A DNA stretch of 64,000 nt from Pseudobutyrivibrio ruminis AD2017. GTDB taxonomy: Bacteria; Bacillota; Clostridia; Lachnospirales; Lachnospiraceae. Position numbers and translations under genes: made by a program. Location: positions 1-64,000 of the forward strand of contig NZ_KE384162.1 of NCBI RefSeq assembly GCF_000424305.1, written 5' to 3'. This document shows, piece by piece, positions 26,833 through 36,158 of this stretch. A model generated the notes under the pieces. It was given only the letters and a program-made list of their open reading frames with translations. It did not search any database and was not told the origin of the DNA. Within the stretch, counting starts at the first letter, position 1, and each line of letters begins with the position of its first letter.

Positions 26833-27215
26833 TAATTTTTTCCTCCGAGACGAAGCTCAATTATTTCTTTAATCTGATTTTTTTCAAAAGGTTTCTGAAT
26901 GAAATCCTTTGCCCCAAGCTGAATAGCTTTTTTAAGCTGTTCTTGAGTACCAACAGAAGATACGATAATAATGGTTGCGTCTTTATCGAAATCCCTAATT
27001 TCAGAAAGGGCTGCATTGCCATCTTTCTCAGGCATCACAATATCCATAAAAACTAAATCAGGTTTTTCGCTTTTATATAATTCGATTGCTTCGGTGCCAT
27101 TTTTACCTTCGATAAATACAGCACCATCGGAAACTTCCTTGACAGCATCCATGAGTTGTTTTCTTGCAAGTACTGAATCATCGCATACTAATATCTTTTT
27201 GCCTGTAATATCCAT
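26832..27215 (-). CDS. CheY-like single-domain response regulator
   Basis: This 127-residue receiver domain has no output domain. It shows the acidic pair in LVCDDS, the phospho-acceptor Asp in LVFMDIVMPEKDG, the Thr/Ser switch (IVSSVG) and Lys in QKPF. GGGAGG precedes the start on the minus strand. It is translationally coupled (TAATG overlap) to the CheX-like gene, suggesting kinase-receiver-phosphatase control of motility or a related output. No cognate kinase is adjacent. Confidence 0.92.
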   Translation of the reverse strand: MDITGKKILVCDDSVLARKQLMDAVKEVSDGAVFIEGKNGTEAIELYKSEKPDLVFMDIVMPEKDGNAALSEIRDFDKDATIIIVSSVGTQEQLKKAIQLGAKDFIQKPFEKNQIKEIIELRLGGKN

Positions 27216-27419
27216 ACGTCAAACCTCCCTGCATTGTATAGAATAATAATACAATAACCTGTTACAATATTCAAATGAATTAACTGAAAACAGTATCGAA
27301 AATATTAAAATGCAGCAATATTTAGATATTTCAAAAGTCTCATTTTTATGGAAATGGAGCAAAATAATGAGTATAATTATTGGAGTAAAATAAGTAATTA
27401 TTATTGGAGGATTTTTGTT

Positions 27420-27770
27420 ATGGATATGAGCTTTATGACTGTTTTTGACATTATTATTGGGATTCTGGGAATATATTTGCTATTCATCGGAATAAAAGGT
27501 TTTAAGAAAAATGAAGTAAATGCAATGCTTATTACATCAGACGAGCTTCTTAAATGTAAGGATGTAAAAGCACTTTCAAAGGAATTGATGCCAAAGACAG
27601 CATTATTTGGTGCTTTCTGTATTTTGTTTGGTATTCAAGGCCTATTAAATGATACAGGCAGGATTGCATTTTCTAAGCCTGTTAATGCAGCATTTTTAAT
27701 TGCATTTGTAGTGATTTATGTGTTATTTTCGTATTCATTACACTCTGCCAAAAAGAAATATATTCAATAA
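27420..27770 (+). CDS. Small membrane protein, unknown function
   Basis: This 116-residue protein has three hydrophobic segments (about residues 6-24, 60-78 and 88-106) and a Lys-rich end. The start at 27420 follows a perfect GGAGG (27406-27410); an in-frame start at 27348 lacks a ribosome site. I do not recognise a named family. It lies upstream of a two-component system in the same direction with a 77-bp gap, so co-regulation is possible but not shown. Confidence 0.7.
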   Translation: MDMSFMTVFDIIIGILGIYLLFIGIKGFKKNEVNAMLITSDELLKCKDVKALSKELMPKTALFGAFCILFGIQGLLNDTGRIAFSKPVNAAFLIAFVVIYVLFSYSLHSAKKKYIQ

Positions 27771-27847
27771 AGAGTAAGATTATCATCACCTAGAATACAC
27801 ATTAAAGTGTAAGATAAAAATAAGAGAGATTCCATTCGGAGGTTAAT

Positions 27848-28522
27848 ATGAAGAAGATATTAGTTGTAGATGACGAGGAGAAGATTCGTTCAATAATTCG
27901 TAAATACGGAGAGTTCGAAGGCTATGAAGTATCTGAAGCCTGCGATGGAATGGATGCCATCGAAAAGGTAAAAGCAAATGGCGATTACGACGTTATAATT
28001 ATGGATGTTATGATGCCAGAGCTAGATGGCTTTTCAGCATGTAGTGAAATCAAAAAGATAAAGGATATTCCGGTCATCATGCTTTCTGCAAGAGGCGAGG
28101 AATATGATAGAATTCATGGCTTCGAGGCAGGCGTTGACGATTATGTAGTTAAGCCTTTCTCACCAAAGGAACTTATGATGCGCGTTAATGTTGTAACCAG
28201 CAGAAGCAGATCAGAATCATCAGGTGAGGCTGATATTTTTAGATACGAGGGTCTTGAGATTAATTTTACAGCACGAACAGTTTCGATTGATGGAAAACGT
28301 GTTGAAATGTCACCAAAGGAATATGAATTACTATTCTATTTAGTAAGAAATAAAAATATTGCTCTGGAAAGAGAAAGACTAATTACTGAGGTTTGGGGCT
28401 ACGATTATTACGGAGATGATAGAACATTGGATACACATATCAAGCTTCTTCGAAATAGTCTTGGTGAATACCGAAAGCTTCTTGTCACACTACGTGGTGT
28501 AGGCTACAGATTTGAAGCGTAA
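27848..28522 (+). CDS. OmpR-family response regulator
   Basis: This is a 224-residue regulator: a receiver domain (DDEE acidic pocket, Asp in IMDVMMPELDG, Lys in VKPFSPKEL) followed by an OmpR/PhoB winged helix (MSPKEYELLFYLV ... RTLDTHIKLLRNSLG ... GVGYRFE). A GGAGG site precedes the ATG. The partner kinase gene starts 15 nt downstream. The target genes are not evident; the neighbouring pyr genes are on the other strand. Confidence 0.95.
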   Translation: MKKILVVDDEEKIRSIIRKYGEFEGYEVSEACDGMDAIEKVKANGDYDVIIMDVMMPELDGFSACSEIKKIKDIPVIMLSARGEEYDRIHGFEAGVDDYVVKPFSPKELMMRVNVVTSRSRSESSGEADIFRYEGLEINFTARTVSIDGKRVEMSPKEYELLFYLVRNKNIALERERLITEVWGYDYYGDDRTLDTHIKLLRNSLGEYRKLLVTLRGVGYRFEA

Positions 28523-28537
28523 TATTTGGAGGCTAAA

Positions 28538-30163
28538 TTGAAAAAAAGTCAAATAAGTGTTAAATGGAAAACATTTTTTATATTCTTGATTTTTGCCATA
28601 GTACTGCTTGGAGTACTATGGTTTTTTCAGATTGTTTACTTGGATGATTTCTATAAAATCATAAAGCGTAAGGAAACAGAAGCGGTCCTTACGGATGTTG
28701 AGAATTTGCTGTATTCATCTGATAATCCTACTGACGATATTGAAAAAATAGCAGCATCTAACAACCTGGGAATCTACATTACAGATAATAATGGGGTTGC
28801 TTTATACAATGCGGAATACATTTCCAATTCACAGATGTCTTCATTGCCACAGTTCATGTTTGGATTGTTCTATGACCAGGCAGTTGCTAATGGCGGTGAG
28901 GCTGTTATTGAATTCAAAGGAAATGTAATGCAAAGAAAGGTAGAAAAGGAGCGCTTCCAATTTGGAGAAAATGGAGAGCCTATTCCTCCTGCAGAATCAG
29001 AGGACTCTCAGTCAGAAACAGATTCTGATGATACTGACAGTGCTACAGATGAGACTGAAGATGAGACTGAAGAGGAGACTGAGCCACAAGGCAAAATCGC
29101 ATATACAATACCTGAGGAGAAAAAAGAAGAGGTCTTCAGACAGAACATCGGAAATGATATGGCTGAATCAGTTATCTACGTTCGTATAATCGATGTGGAT
29201 GGAGCAGAAGAGGTCATTATGATTAATTCCGTGCTTACTCCTGTTGATGCTACAGTATATACCCTTAAGGTCCAGCTTAGATTTATATCTGCCATAATGA
29301 TTGTTGTTGCCTTTATACTGGCAGCCGCATTATCAAACAACATCTCTCGTTCAATCATTAGAATAAACGAAGGTGCAAAGAAGCTGGCAGATGGAGATTA
29401 TTCTGTTAAGTTTAACTCCAGAGATTACATGGAGGTGGCAGAGCTTTCTGACACACTTAACTATACAGCAACGGAGCTAGGCAAAACCGACAGCTTCCAA
29501 AAGGAACTGATAGCAAATGTTTCTCACGATTTGCGTACTCCACTTACCATGATTAAGGGTTACGCAGAAGTAATGCGAGATATTCCTGGGGAAAACACTC
29601 CTGAAAACGTGCAGGTAATTATTGATGAGACAGAACGATTAACAAGCCTTGTTAATGACATGCTTGATATTTCAAAGCTAAAGGCTGGAACCATTACAAT
29701 TCAGCCAGAGGAATACAATATTACAGAAAGTATCCGCCACGTACTAGAAAGATATAACAAGCTTCGAGAGGTGGAAGGCTACACCATTGATTTTGTTTAT
29801 GATGCTGAGGTTATGGTTTATGCTGATGAGCAGAAGATGTATCAGGTACTCTATAATCTGGTAAATAATGCAATTAATTACACTGGAGAAGATAAAAAGG
29901 TAACTGTAATACAAAAGGTTCTTGGGGACACTCTAAGGATTGAGGTTAAGGACACTGGAGAAGGTGTAAAGCAGGAAGATATCCCTTACGTTTGGGATAG
30001 ATATTACAAAGATAAAACAGCCCATAAGCGAGCCATTTCTGGTACAGGCTTAGGACTGTCTATCGTTAAAAACGTATTAGAATTGCATGGCGCCAAATAT
30101 GGAGTTTCCTCTATACAAGGCCAAGGCGCCACCTTCTGGTTTGAAATACCGCTGGATTTGTAA
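28538..30163 (+). CDS. Sensor histidine kinase with acidic extracytoplasmic insert
   Basis: This 541-residue kinase has TM1 (about 11-33), an extracytoplasmic domain (34-247), TM2 (248-268), HAMP, HisKA (phospho-acceptor His in NVSHDLRTPL, about residue 329) and HATPase_c with N, G1 (KDTGEGV) and G2 (GTGLGLSIVK) boxes. Between about residues 150 and 185 lies an almost uninterrupted Ser/Asp/Glu/Thr tract, unusual for a sensor loop. I favour the TTG at 28538, 5 nt after GGAGG, over an in-frame TTG at 28526 that would swallow that site. It pairs with the preceding OmpR-type regulator. Confidence 0.92.
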   Translation: MKKSQISVKWKTFFIFLIFAIVLLGVLWFFQIVYLDDFYKIIKRKETEAVLTDVENLLYSSDNPTDDIEKIAASNNLGIYITDNNGVALYNAEYISNSQMSSLPQFMFGLFYDQAVANGGEAVIEFKGNVMQRKVEKERFQFGENGEPIPPAESEDSQSETDSDDTDSATDETEDETEEETEPQGKIAYTIPEEKKEEVFRQNIGNDMAESVIYVRIIDVDGAEEVIMINSVLTPVDATVYTLKVQLRFISAIMIVVAFILAAALSNNISRSIIRINEGAKKLADGDYSVKFNSRDYMEVAELSDTLNYTATELGKTDSFQKELIANVSHDLRTPLTMIKGYAEVMRDIPGENTPENVQVIIDETERLTSLVNDMLDISKLKAGTITIQPEEYNITESIRHVLERYNKLREVEGYTIDFVYDAEVMVYADEQKMYQVLYNLVNNAINYTGEDKKVTVIQKVLGDTLRIEVKDTGEGVKQEDIPYVWDRYYKDKTAHKRAISGTGLGLSIVKNVLELHGAKYGVSSIQGQGATFWFEIPLDL

Positions 30164-30167
30164 CAAA

Positions 30168-30605
30168 TTACTTAACACCAGTGTATTTCTCTTCGCAGTA
30201 TTTACAGCGATATACTTCGTTGAACTCATCTGTAAGGATAAATATTTGATCTAACTCTTGTTCCACGGTGCTTATGCATCGTGGATTTTTGCATTTAATA
30301 ACGTTTTTGATTTCCTTTGGAAGCTTCAATTGTCTCTTCTCAACTATCATATCGTTTTTGATGATGTTGCATGTAATATTGTGATCAATGAAGCCTAAGA
30401 TGTCCAAATCAACTCGTTCTATTGGACATTCTATTTTTATAATATCTTTGCGACCCATCTTATTTGATTTTGCATTCATTATCATGGCGATTGTGCAGTC
30501 ACAGCCTAAGTCTTCTAAATGTAGGTCACGATAAATAGTCATAGACTCGCCGGCTTTAATATGATCCAACACAAATCCTTCGTGTATTCCGCTTATATTA
30601 AGCAT
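30168..30605 (-). CDS. pyrI: Aspartate carbamoyltransferase regulatory chain
   Basis: This 145-residue regulatory subunit has an allosteric nucleotide-binding N-domain and a C-terminal zinc domain with four Cys (C-N-P-R-C and C-K-Y-C pattern at 109-140) that contacts the catalytic chain. It gives nucleotide feedback control to PyrB in UMP synthesis. A GGAGGAAAT site precedes the start. It lies downstream of pyrB on the minus strand, separated by a 180-bp repeat-rich spacer, and ends 4 bp from the convergent histidine kinase gene. Confidence 0.93.
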   Translation of the reverse strand: MLNISGIHEGFVLDHIKAGESMTIYRDLHLEDLGCDCTIAMIMNAKSNKMGRKDIIKIECPIERVDLDILGFIDHNITCNIIKNDMIVEKRQLKLPKEIKNVIKCKNPRCISTVEQELDQIFILTDEFNEVYRCKYCEEKYTGVK

Positions 30606-30623
30606 GTCATTTCCTCCTTGGTT

Positions 30624-30780
30624 TTGGCTCGCCTGTTACGCAGACAATAATTAGTTATTGGCTCGCCTATTACGTATACAATCATAAATAATCCTTCGTC
30701 GACTGATGTCTCCTTCGGAAACATTTATGATTGTCTACTATAGGCTATTTGAACATATTGAATTGTCTACTACAGGCTAC
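30624..30780. repeat. Composite direct and inverted repeats between pyrB and pyrI
   Basis: TTGGCTCGCCT followed by a TTACG-containing tail occurs at 30624 and 30658 (34 bp apart). ATTGTCTACTA followed by AGGCTA occurs at 30730 and 30762 (32 bp apart). The two families are inverted relative to each other, and ACAATCATAAAT (30678-30689) pairs perfectly with ATTTATGATTGT (30723-30734). In pyrBI mRNA this can fold into a long branched hairpin that may tune pyrI expression or mRNA stability (inference). Confidence 0.65.
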
Positions 30781-30785
30781 TTGTA

Positions 30786-31700
30786 CTAGATTAATTCGAG
30801 TAGCGTTAGGATTAACGCCATACGGATGTAGACTCCGTTTTGGGCTTGGGTGAAGTACATGGCTCTTGGGTCATCGTCTACGTCTACGGATATTTCGTTT
30901 ACACGTGGTAGTGGATGAAGAACCATCATATCTTTTTTAGCAAGCTGCATCTTCTCAGGTGTGAGGATGAAGAAATCCTTTAAGCGGATGTAGTCTTCCT
31001 CGTTGAAGAAACGTTCCCTCTGAACACGTGTCATGTAAAGAATATCAAGCTCGCCCATAACATCATCTAAGGAATCAACCTCTTTGTATTCGTAGCCATT
31101 CTTCTCTAAAACATCTTCTCTTATATATTCAGGAACTCTTAGCTCTTCAGGAGATATAAGAACGAATTTAATTCCAGGATAGCGCACAAGTGCATTAATC
31201 AAAGAGTGAACTGTACGGCCGAATTTTAAATCGCCACAAAGTCCGATAGTAAGGTCTTTGATTTCTCCACGTAAAGAGCGGATAGTAAATAAATCTGTAA
31301 GTGTTTGTGTGGGATGTTGATGACCGCCATCACCGGCGTTAATAACTGGAATACGTGAACGTTGCGAAGCAACAAGTGGAGCGCCTTCTTTAGGATGACG
31401 CATAGCGCAAATGTCTGCGTAAGAAGAAATGACACGAATAGTATCGGAAACACTTTCGCCTTTAGCTGCTGATGAAGAATCAGCGGAAGAGAAACCAAGA
31501 ACAGACCCGCCAAGATTAAGCATGGCAGCCTCAAAAGAAAGTCGTGTACGTGTACTTGGTTCGTAGAAACAGGTAGCAAGCTTTTTGCCGTGGCATTTTT
31601 CGGAATAATTAGCTGGATGATTTCTGATATCATCTGCTAAATCCATAAGCTGCTCCAATTCCTCTCTAGAAAAATCTAGAGGGCTCATTAGATGTCGCAT
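30786..31700 (-). CDS. pyrB: Aspartate carbamoyltransferase catalytic chain
   Basis: This 304-residue catalytic subunit condenses carbamoyl phosphate and aspartate in the first committed pyrimidine step. The carbamoyl-phosphate site STRTRLSFE is present, with the HPTQ segment and the aspartate-site HPLPR motif near the C-terminus. GGAGG precedes the start. It is divergent from priA with about 90 bp between starts. No PyrR-type attenuator was recognised upstream. Confidence 0.96.
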   Translation of the reverse strand: MRHLMSPLDFSREELEQLMDLADDIRNHPANYSEKCHGKKLATCFYEPSTRTRLSFEAAMLNLGGSVLGFSSADSSSAAKGESVSDTIRVISSYADICAMRHPKEGAPLVASQRSRIPVINAGDGGHQHPTQTLTDLFTIRSLRGEIKDLTIGLCGDLKFGRTVHSLINALVRYPGIKFVLISPEELRVPEYIREDVLEKNGYEYKEVDSLDDVMGELDILYMTRVQRERFFNEEDYIRLKDFFILTPEKMQLAKKDMMVLHPLPRVNEISVDVDDDPRAMYFTQAQNGVYIRMALILTLLELI

Positions 31701-31792
31701 TGATTATCCTCCCTATGAAATTAGTTTTCAAAATCAATTTATTCTACCACATTGAATTTAAAATAAAAGCCTTTTATGATAAAATATTTTTC

Positions 31793-34024
31793 ATGAAATA
31801 CGCAGATATTATTATTGATATTTCTCATGAGAGATTAGATAAGACATTTGAATATATTGTTCCAGCAGATTTGGAGGACGTTATTACTGAAGGAGTCCAG
31901 GTGGTTATTCCTTTTGGCGCAGGTAATCGTGCCATTACAGGATATGTAGTGGACTTGCATGACACTCCTAAGTTTGATGTTACGAAGCTGAAGCCTATTG
32001 CAAGGGTAGTACAGGACAGTATTGCTATAGAGTCTCAGCTTATTTCTTTGGCTGCTTTTCTGAAACGTAATTACGGTAGCACTATGAATCAGGCTCTTAA
32101 AACTGTAATCCCTATCAAAAAGCGTGAAAACGAAAAGCTTAAAAAAGAAATAAGTCTTGCCGTATCAATTGACCAGGCAAGAATAGAGCTCAACGAGCTA
32201 CTCACTAACAAAAGACATGCCGTTGGCAAGGAACGACTTCTTAGAGAATTGCTTACAGTGGATGTGTTAGATTGGGAGCTTGCTACTAAAAAGCTTCAGA
32301 TTCCAACAGCTAACATCAGAGATTTGGAATCAAAGGGAATCATAAAAATAGATTCCGTTAGAACCTTCAGAAATCCTCATATGAATGCAGATGCTGATGC
32401 AAAGCAAATCACTTTAAATGAGGAGCAGGAGGCTGCGGCAGAACAGATAAAAGCCGATATAGATACTGGCAGACACAAAACCTATCTTATCCATGGAGTT
32501 ACAGGCTCAGGTAAGACAGAGGTTTACATGGATGTTATGGATCATGTGATTAAAATGGGCAAGCAGGTTATCGTGCTTATTCCTGAAATAGCTCTTACCT
32601 ACCAGACAGTAATGCGCTTTTATACCAGGTTTGGAGATTCAGTTTCAATCCTAAACAGCCGCATGTCACCAGGTGAGCGATTTGACCAGTTCGAAAGAGC
32701 TAAAAGCGGTGAAATCAGCATTATGGTTGGCCCTCGTTCAGCCCTATTTACTCCATTTCCAAATCTAGGATTAATCATCATAGATGAGGAGCATGAACCT
32801 AGCTACAAATCGGAGGTTGTGCCTAGATATCACGCCAGAGAAACAGCAGTTTACAGGGCAGGTCTTACAGGCGCTACTGTTATTTTAGGTTCAGCTACCC
32901 CTAGCCTGGAGGCTTATTCCAGAGCAGTATCAGGTGAATATAAGCTTATCACCTTAAATAAACGTGCTAAGGGCCAGGATATGGCTACCTGCGAAATAGT
33001 TGATTTAAGAGCGGAGCTTCAATCCGGTAATCGTTCCATGCTTAGCCGTAGGCTAAAGGAATTGATGGCAGACAGGCTTGAGAAACATCAGCAGATAATG
33101 CTGTTTTTGAATAGAAGAGGACTTATGGGCTTTGTTTCATGTAGAGCCTGCGGTCATGTACTGAAATGTCCTCACTGCGATGTGGCGCTACATTTACATT
33201 ACGGTGGCGTTATGAAATGCCATTATTGCGGCTACACAACGAAGGCAGCCAAAACCTGTCCAAACTGTGGCAGCAAATACATCGGTAGCTTCAAAGCCGG
33301 TACTCAGCGTTTGGAGGAAATCGTTAAAGAAGCCTTCCCAACAGCAAGGGTACTTCGAATGGATGCGGATACCACATCTGGCAAAAACGGACATGAAGAG
33401 ATTTTATCAGCCTTTGCAGACCACGAGGCAGATGTTCTTATCGGAACACAGATGATTGTTAAAGGTCACGATTTTGGAAAAGTCACACTTGTTGGTATAA
33501 TAGCAGCAGATATATCTCTTAACGAATCGGATTTTCACAGTGGTGAGAGAACCTTCCAGCTTCTTACACAGGCTGTGGGACGTGCTGGAAGAGGAGATGA
33601 ACCAGGAATTGCTGTTATCCAGACATATCAGCCTGAAAATTACGCAGTTGTATCATCTGCAAATCAGGATTATGACAGCTTTTTCAAACAGGAATTTGCC
33701 TATAGAAGATTGCTGCAATATCCACCTTGCTCACATATCCTTGGAATACAGGTAAGCAGTGAAAAACAGGCAGATGCAATCGCCCAGGCAGACATTCTTG
33801 CAGGAGTTATAAGATCAGTAGACCCTGAAATCATAATAATGGGTCCTGAGGATGCCTACATAGGCAAATTAAAGGATATTTATCGAAGAGTAATCTATGT
33901 AAAGGCTGACGAATATGATAGACTAGTAAAGGTTAAGGATGAAATAGATAAATTCCTACTTGAACAAAAACAATATCGAAGCACCAGTACCTGGTTCGAC
34001 TTCGACCCAATATCAACAATTTAG
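31793..34024 (+). CDS. priA: Primosomal protein N' (replication restart helicase)
   Basis: This 743-residue PriA has an N-terminal DNA-binding domain, superfamily 2 helicase with Walker A GVTGSGKT (about 235) and DEEH box, and the inserted double zinc-finger cluster (CRACGHVLKCPHC, then CHYCG and CPNCG, about 451-500), followed by motifs V-VI. It restarts stalled replication forks. The ATG at 31793 opens the conserved N-terminus (KYADIIIDI); the frame is open up to 93 nt earlier but without family resemblance. It is followed by def, the usual Firmicute order. Confidence 0.95.
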   Translation: MKYADIIIDISHERLDKTFEYIVPADLEDVITEGVQVVIPFGAGNRAITGYVVDLHDTPKFDVTKLKPIARVVQDSIAIESQLISLAAFLKRNYGSTMNQALKTVIPIKKRENEKLKKEISLAVSIDQARIELNELLTNKRHAVGKERLLRELLTVDVLDWELATKKLQIPTANIRDLESKGIIKIDSVRTFRNPHMNADADAKQITLNEEQEAAAEQIKADIDTGRHKTYLIHGVTGSGKTEVYMDVMDHVIKMGKQVIVLIPEIALTYQTVMRFYTRFGDSVSILNSRMSPGERFDQFERAKSGEISIMVGPRSALFTPFPNLGLIIIDEEHEPSYKSEVVPRYHARETAVYRAGLTGATVILGSATPSLEAYSRAVSGEYKLITLNKRAKGQDMATCEIVDLRAELQSGNRSMLSRRLKELMADRLEKHQQIMLFLNRRGLMGFVSCRACGHVLKCPHCDVALHLHYGGVMKCHYCGYTTKAAKTCPNCGSKYIGSFKAGTQRLEEIVKEAFPTARVLRMDADTTSGKNGHEEILSAFADHEADVLIGTQMIVKGHDFGKVTLVGIIAADISLNESDFHSGERTFQLLTQAVGRAGRGDEPGIAVIQTYQPENYAVVSSANQDYDSFFKQEFAYRRLLQYPPCSHILGIQVSSEKQADAIAQADILAGVIRSVDPEIIIMGPEDAYIGKLKDIYRRVIYVKADEYDRLVKVKDEIDKFLLEQKQYRSTSTWFDFDPISTI

Positions 34025-34048
34025 TTTTAAAATGAAAGGATTTATGAA

Positions 34049-34537
34049 ATGGCAGTTTTAGAAATTAGAGAATATGGAAAAGATGATGTTCTTCTTAAGG
34101 TTTGTAAGCCAGTAAAGGAACTTACACCTCGCCTTAAGACATTAATCGAGGACATGTACGAAACAATGTATGATGCAGACGGTGTTGGTCTTGCAGCACC
34201 TCAGGTAGGCGTACTTCGTCGCATCTGTGTTATTGATATAGGTGAAGGCCCTGTTACACTTATCAACCCAGAGGTTCTTGAAACATCTGGCGAGCAGACT
34301 GGTAACGAAGGCTGTCTTTCAGTTCCAGGTAAAACAGGAATGGTTACACGCCCTAATTACGCAAAGGTTAAGGCTCTTAACGAAGATATGGAAGAATATA
34401 TTGTTGAAGGAGAAGGCCTTATGGCTCGTGCTCTTTTACATGAAATCGATCATCTTGATGGTCACATCTACACAGAAAAGGTAGAGGGTGAGCTTTATAA
34501 CGTGGAAGATCTCATGGAAGAATATGAGGAAGAATAA
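34049..34537 (+). CDS. def: Peptide deformylase
   Basis: This 162-residue metal hydrolase removes the N-formyl group from nascent proteins. All three motifs are present: GVGLAAPQVG, EGCLSVPG (metal Cys) and HEIDHLDG (two metal His and catalytic Glu). GAAAGG precedes the ATG, 25 bp after priA. In most Firmicutes the next gene is fmt; here fmt lies 19.3 kb downstream at 53880. Confidence 0.97.
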   Translation: MAVLEIREYGKDDVLLKVCKPVKELTPRLKTLIEDMYETMYDADGVGLAAPQVGVLRRICVIDIGEGPVTLINPEVLETSGEQTGNEGCLSVPGKTGMVTRPNYAKVKALNEDMEEYIVEGEGLMARALLHEIDHLDGHIYTEKVEGELYNVEDLMEEYEEE

Positions 34538-34556
34538 AATAGGCTAGATTAATGCT

Positions 34557-36125
34557 ATGAATAATGATTATGAAAAAATAGAACGTGTAGCTAGCAGAAA
34601 TAGAAAAAGAAGACAGCTACAACGTAGAAGGATAATTCTAGCATCCATTGCGGGAGTGGTTGCATTAGTATTTATCATTACAACAGTTGTTATAGTTAAA
34701 AGGAATCATTCTAAGAATGAAGAGCCTGTAGAGATAGCTGAGACTCAAGAAACACCTACTGAAGAAGATGAGGATGCCAAAATAGAGGTAGTTTATCCTG
34801 AAGAGGATGAAACTACAAAGACAGGCGAAGCTGATCCAGAAAGCACTGTTAAAAAAGAATCAGGCGCTGCTGTAAATGTAGTAGACATTGTTAACGCCAG
34901 TAACGTTGGTGAGAATTCTAACATTACTTACGGAATAGATGTTTCCAAATTCCAGGGCACTATCGACTGGGCTCAGGTAGCAGCATCAGGTATCAACTAT
35001 GCGATGGTGCGAGTAGGCTACAGAGATGCCGTAACTGGTGAAATCAAGGCAGACACCAATGCCAAGTACAACATGCAGGAAGCTGAGAAAAACGGAATCA
35101 AAATCGGTGCTTACTTTTTCTCTACTGCAGTAACTTCTACTGAGGCAGTGGAAGAGGCTGATTGGGTAGCAAATTATATTAGTAAATATGCCATCACATA
35201 TCCTGTTGGTTACAACTGCGAAGGCTTTGAAAACAGCAACAGTCGTCAATACAGCCTTACTAAGGATGACAGAAGTAATTTTGCTGTAGCCTTTCTTAAC
35301 GAGATTTATAAGAAGGGATATACACCAATCTTTTACGCTTCCAAAAATGAAATGGCAAATGATGCCAAATGGAATACATCTACTTTAGGTTCCAAGTTCA
35401 AGATTTGGATGGCTTGGTACAATCAGGACACATCCAATCTGGCTGCAGGCCCATCAGCAGGGTTCAAATATGATATGTGGCAGTACACTAATCAGGGAAC
35501 TATCCCAGGTATATCAACAAAGGTTGACGTTGATGTAGCTTACTTTGGATATAATGGAACAGAAAGTGCTAAGGATACATCAGCACGTGAGGTAGCTTCT
35601 GCTGATGTGGAAGCACTTATGAAGTTTACTGAGGTTAACGAGACTGTAACTGCAAAGAGTAAGACAAATCTTAGAAACAAGCCAAGCCAGGGTGCTGATA
35701 GCACAGTAATGGCTACTCTTGTTAATGGAGATACTGCTACACGTACTGGAACTAGCACTAGTGGTTGGTCCAGAGTAGTATATAACGGAGCAACATATTA
35801 TGCAGTTTCCAGCTATTTAACAACAGATACATCTGCGCCAGCTCAGACAGCGACCCAGCCAGCCGCTGCTCCAGCAGAAGCACCAGCAACATCAGGCTTT
35901 AAAACAAAGTTCACTGATGTTAACGAAACGGTTACCGCAAAGGAAATGGTTAACCTACGAAGTAAACCAAGTGTAACTGATGCTGATTCAGCTGTTGTTG
36001 TTACTTTATACAACGGCCAAAACGCCGTTCGAACAGGTGTCAACAACGAGTACGGCTGGTCTAGGGTAGAATACAATGGACAAGTACTTTACTGTGTAAG
36101 CAGTTATTTGAAGGTAGTTCAATAA
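34557..36125 (+). CDS. Membrane-anchored GH25 muramidase with two SH3b domains
   Basis: This 522-residue protein has a basic N-terminus and one TM anchor (about 26-48), then an acidic Glu/Thr linker, a GH25 lysozyme domain (about 123-330) and two bacterial SH3 domains (about 357-425 and 450-522) joined by an Ala/Pro-rich linker. GH25 landmarks are GIDVSKFQG, YFFSTAV and MWQYTNQG. The usual D-x-E catalytic motif reads YNCEGF, so the first Asp is Asn while the Glu remains. It is predicted to trim peptidoglycan at the outer membrane face. It starts 19 bp after def. Confidence 0.9.
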   Translation: MNNDYEKIERVASRNRKRRQLQRRRIILASIAGVVALVFIITTVVIVKRNHSKNEEPVEIAETQETPTEEDEDAKIEVVYPEEDETTKTGEADPESTVKKESGAAVNVVDIVNASNVGENSNITYGIDVSKFQGTIDWAQVAASGINYAMVRVGYRDAVTGEIKADTNAKYNMQEAEKNGIKIGAYFFSTAVTSTEAVEEADWVANYISKYAITYPVGYNCEGFENSNSRQYSLTKDDRSNFAVAFLNEIYKKGYTPIFYASKNEMANDAKWNTSTLGSKFKIWMAWYNQDTSNLAAGPSAGFKYDMWQYTNQGTIPGISTKVDVDVAYFGYNGTESAKDTSAREVASADVEALMKFTEVNETVTAKSKTNLRNKPSQGADSTVMATLVNGDTATRTGTSTSGWSRVVYNGATYYAVSSYLTTDTSAPAQTATQPAAAPAEAPATSGFKTKFTDVNETVTAKEMVNLRSKPSVTDADSAVVVTLYNGQNAVRTGVNNEYGWSRVEYNGQVLYCVSSYLKVVQ

Positions 36126-36158
36126 AAAACGCCGGCAGTTTTCTGCCGGTGTTTTTTT
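36125..36158. terminator. Bidirectional terminator
   Basis: A 14-bp stem (36125-36138 with 36143-36156, one G-T pair) and TTTT loop have an A-run on one side and a T-run on the other. It separates the muramidase gene from the convergent NarL-type operon. Confidence 0.85.
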
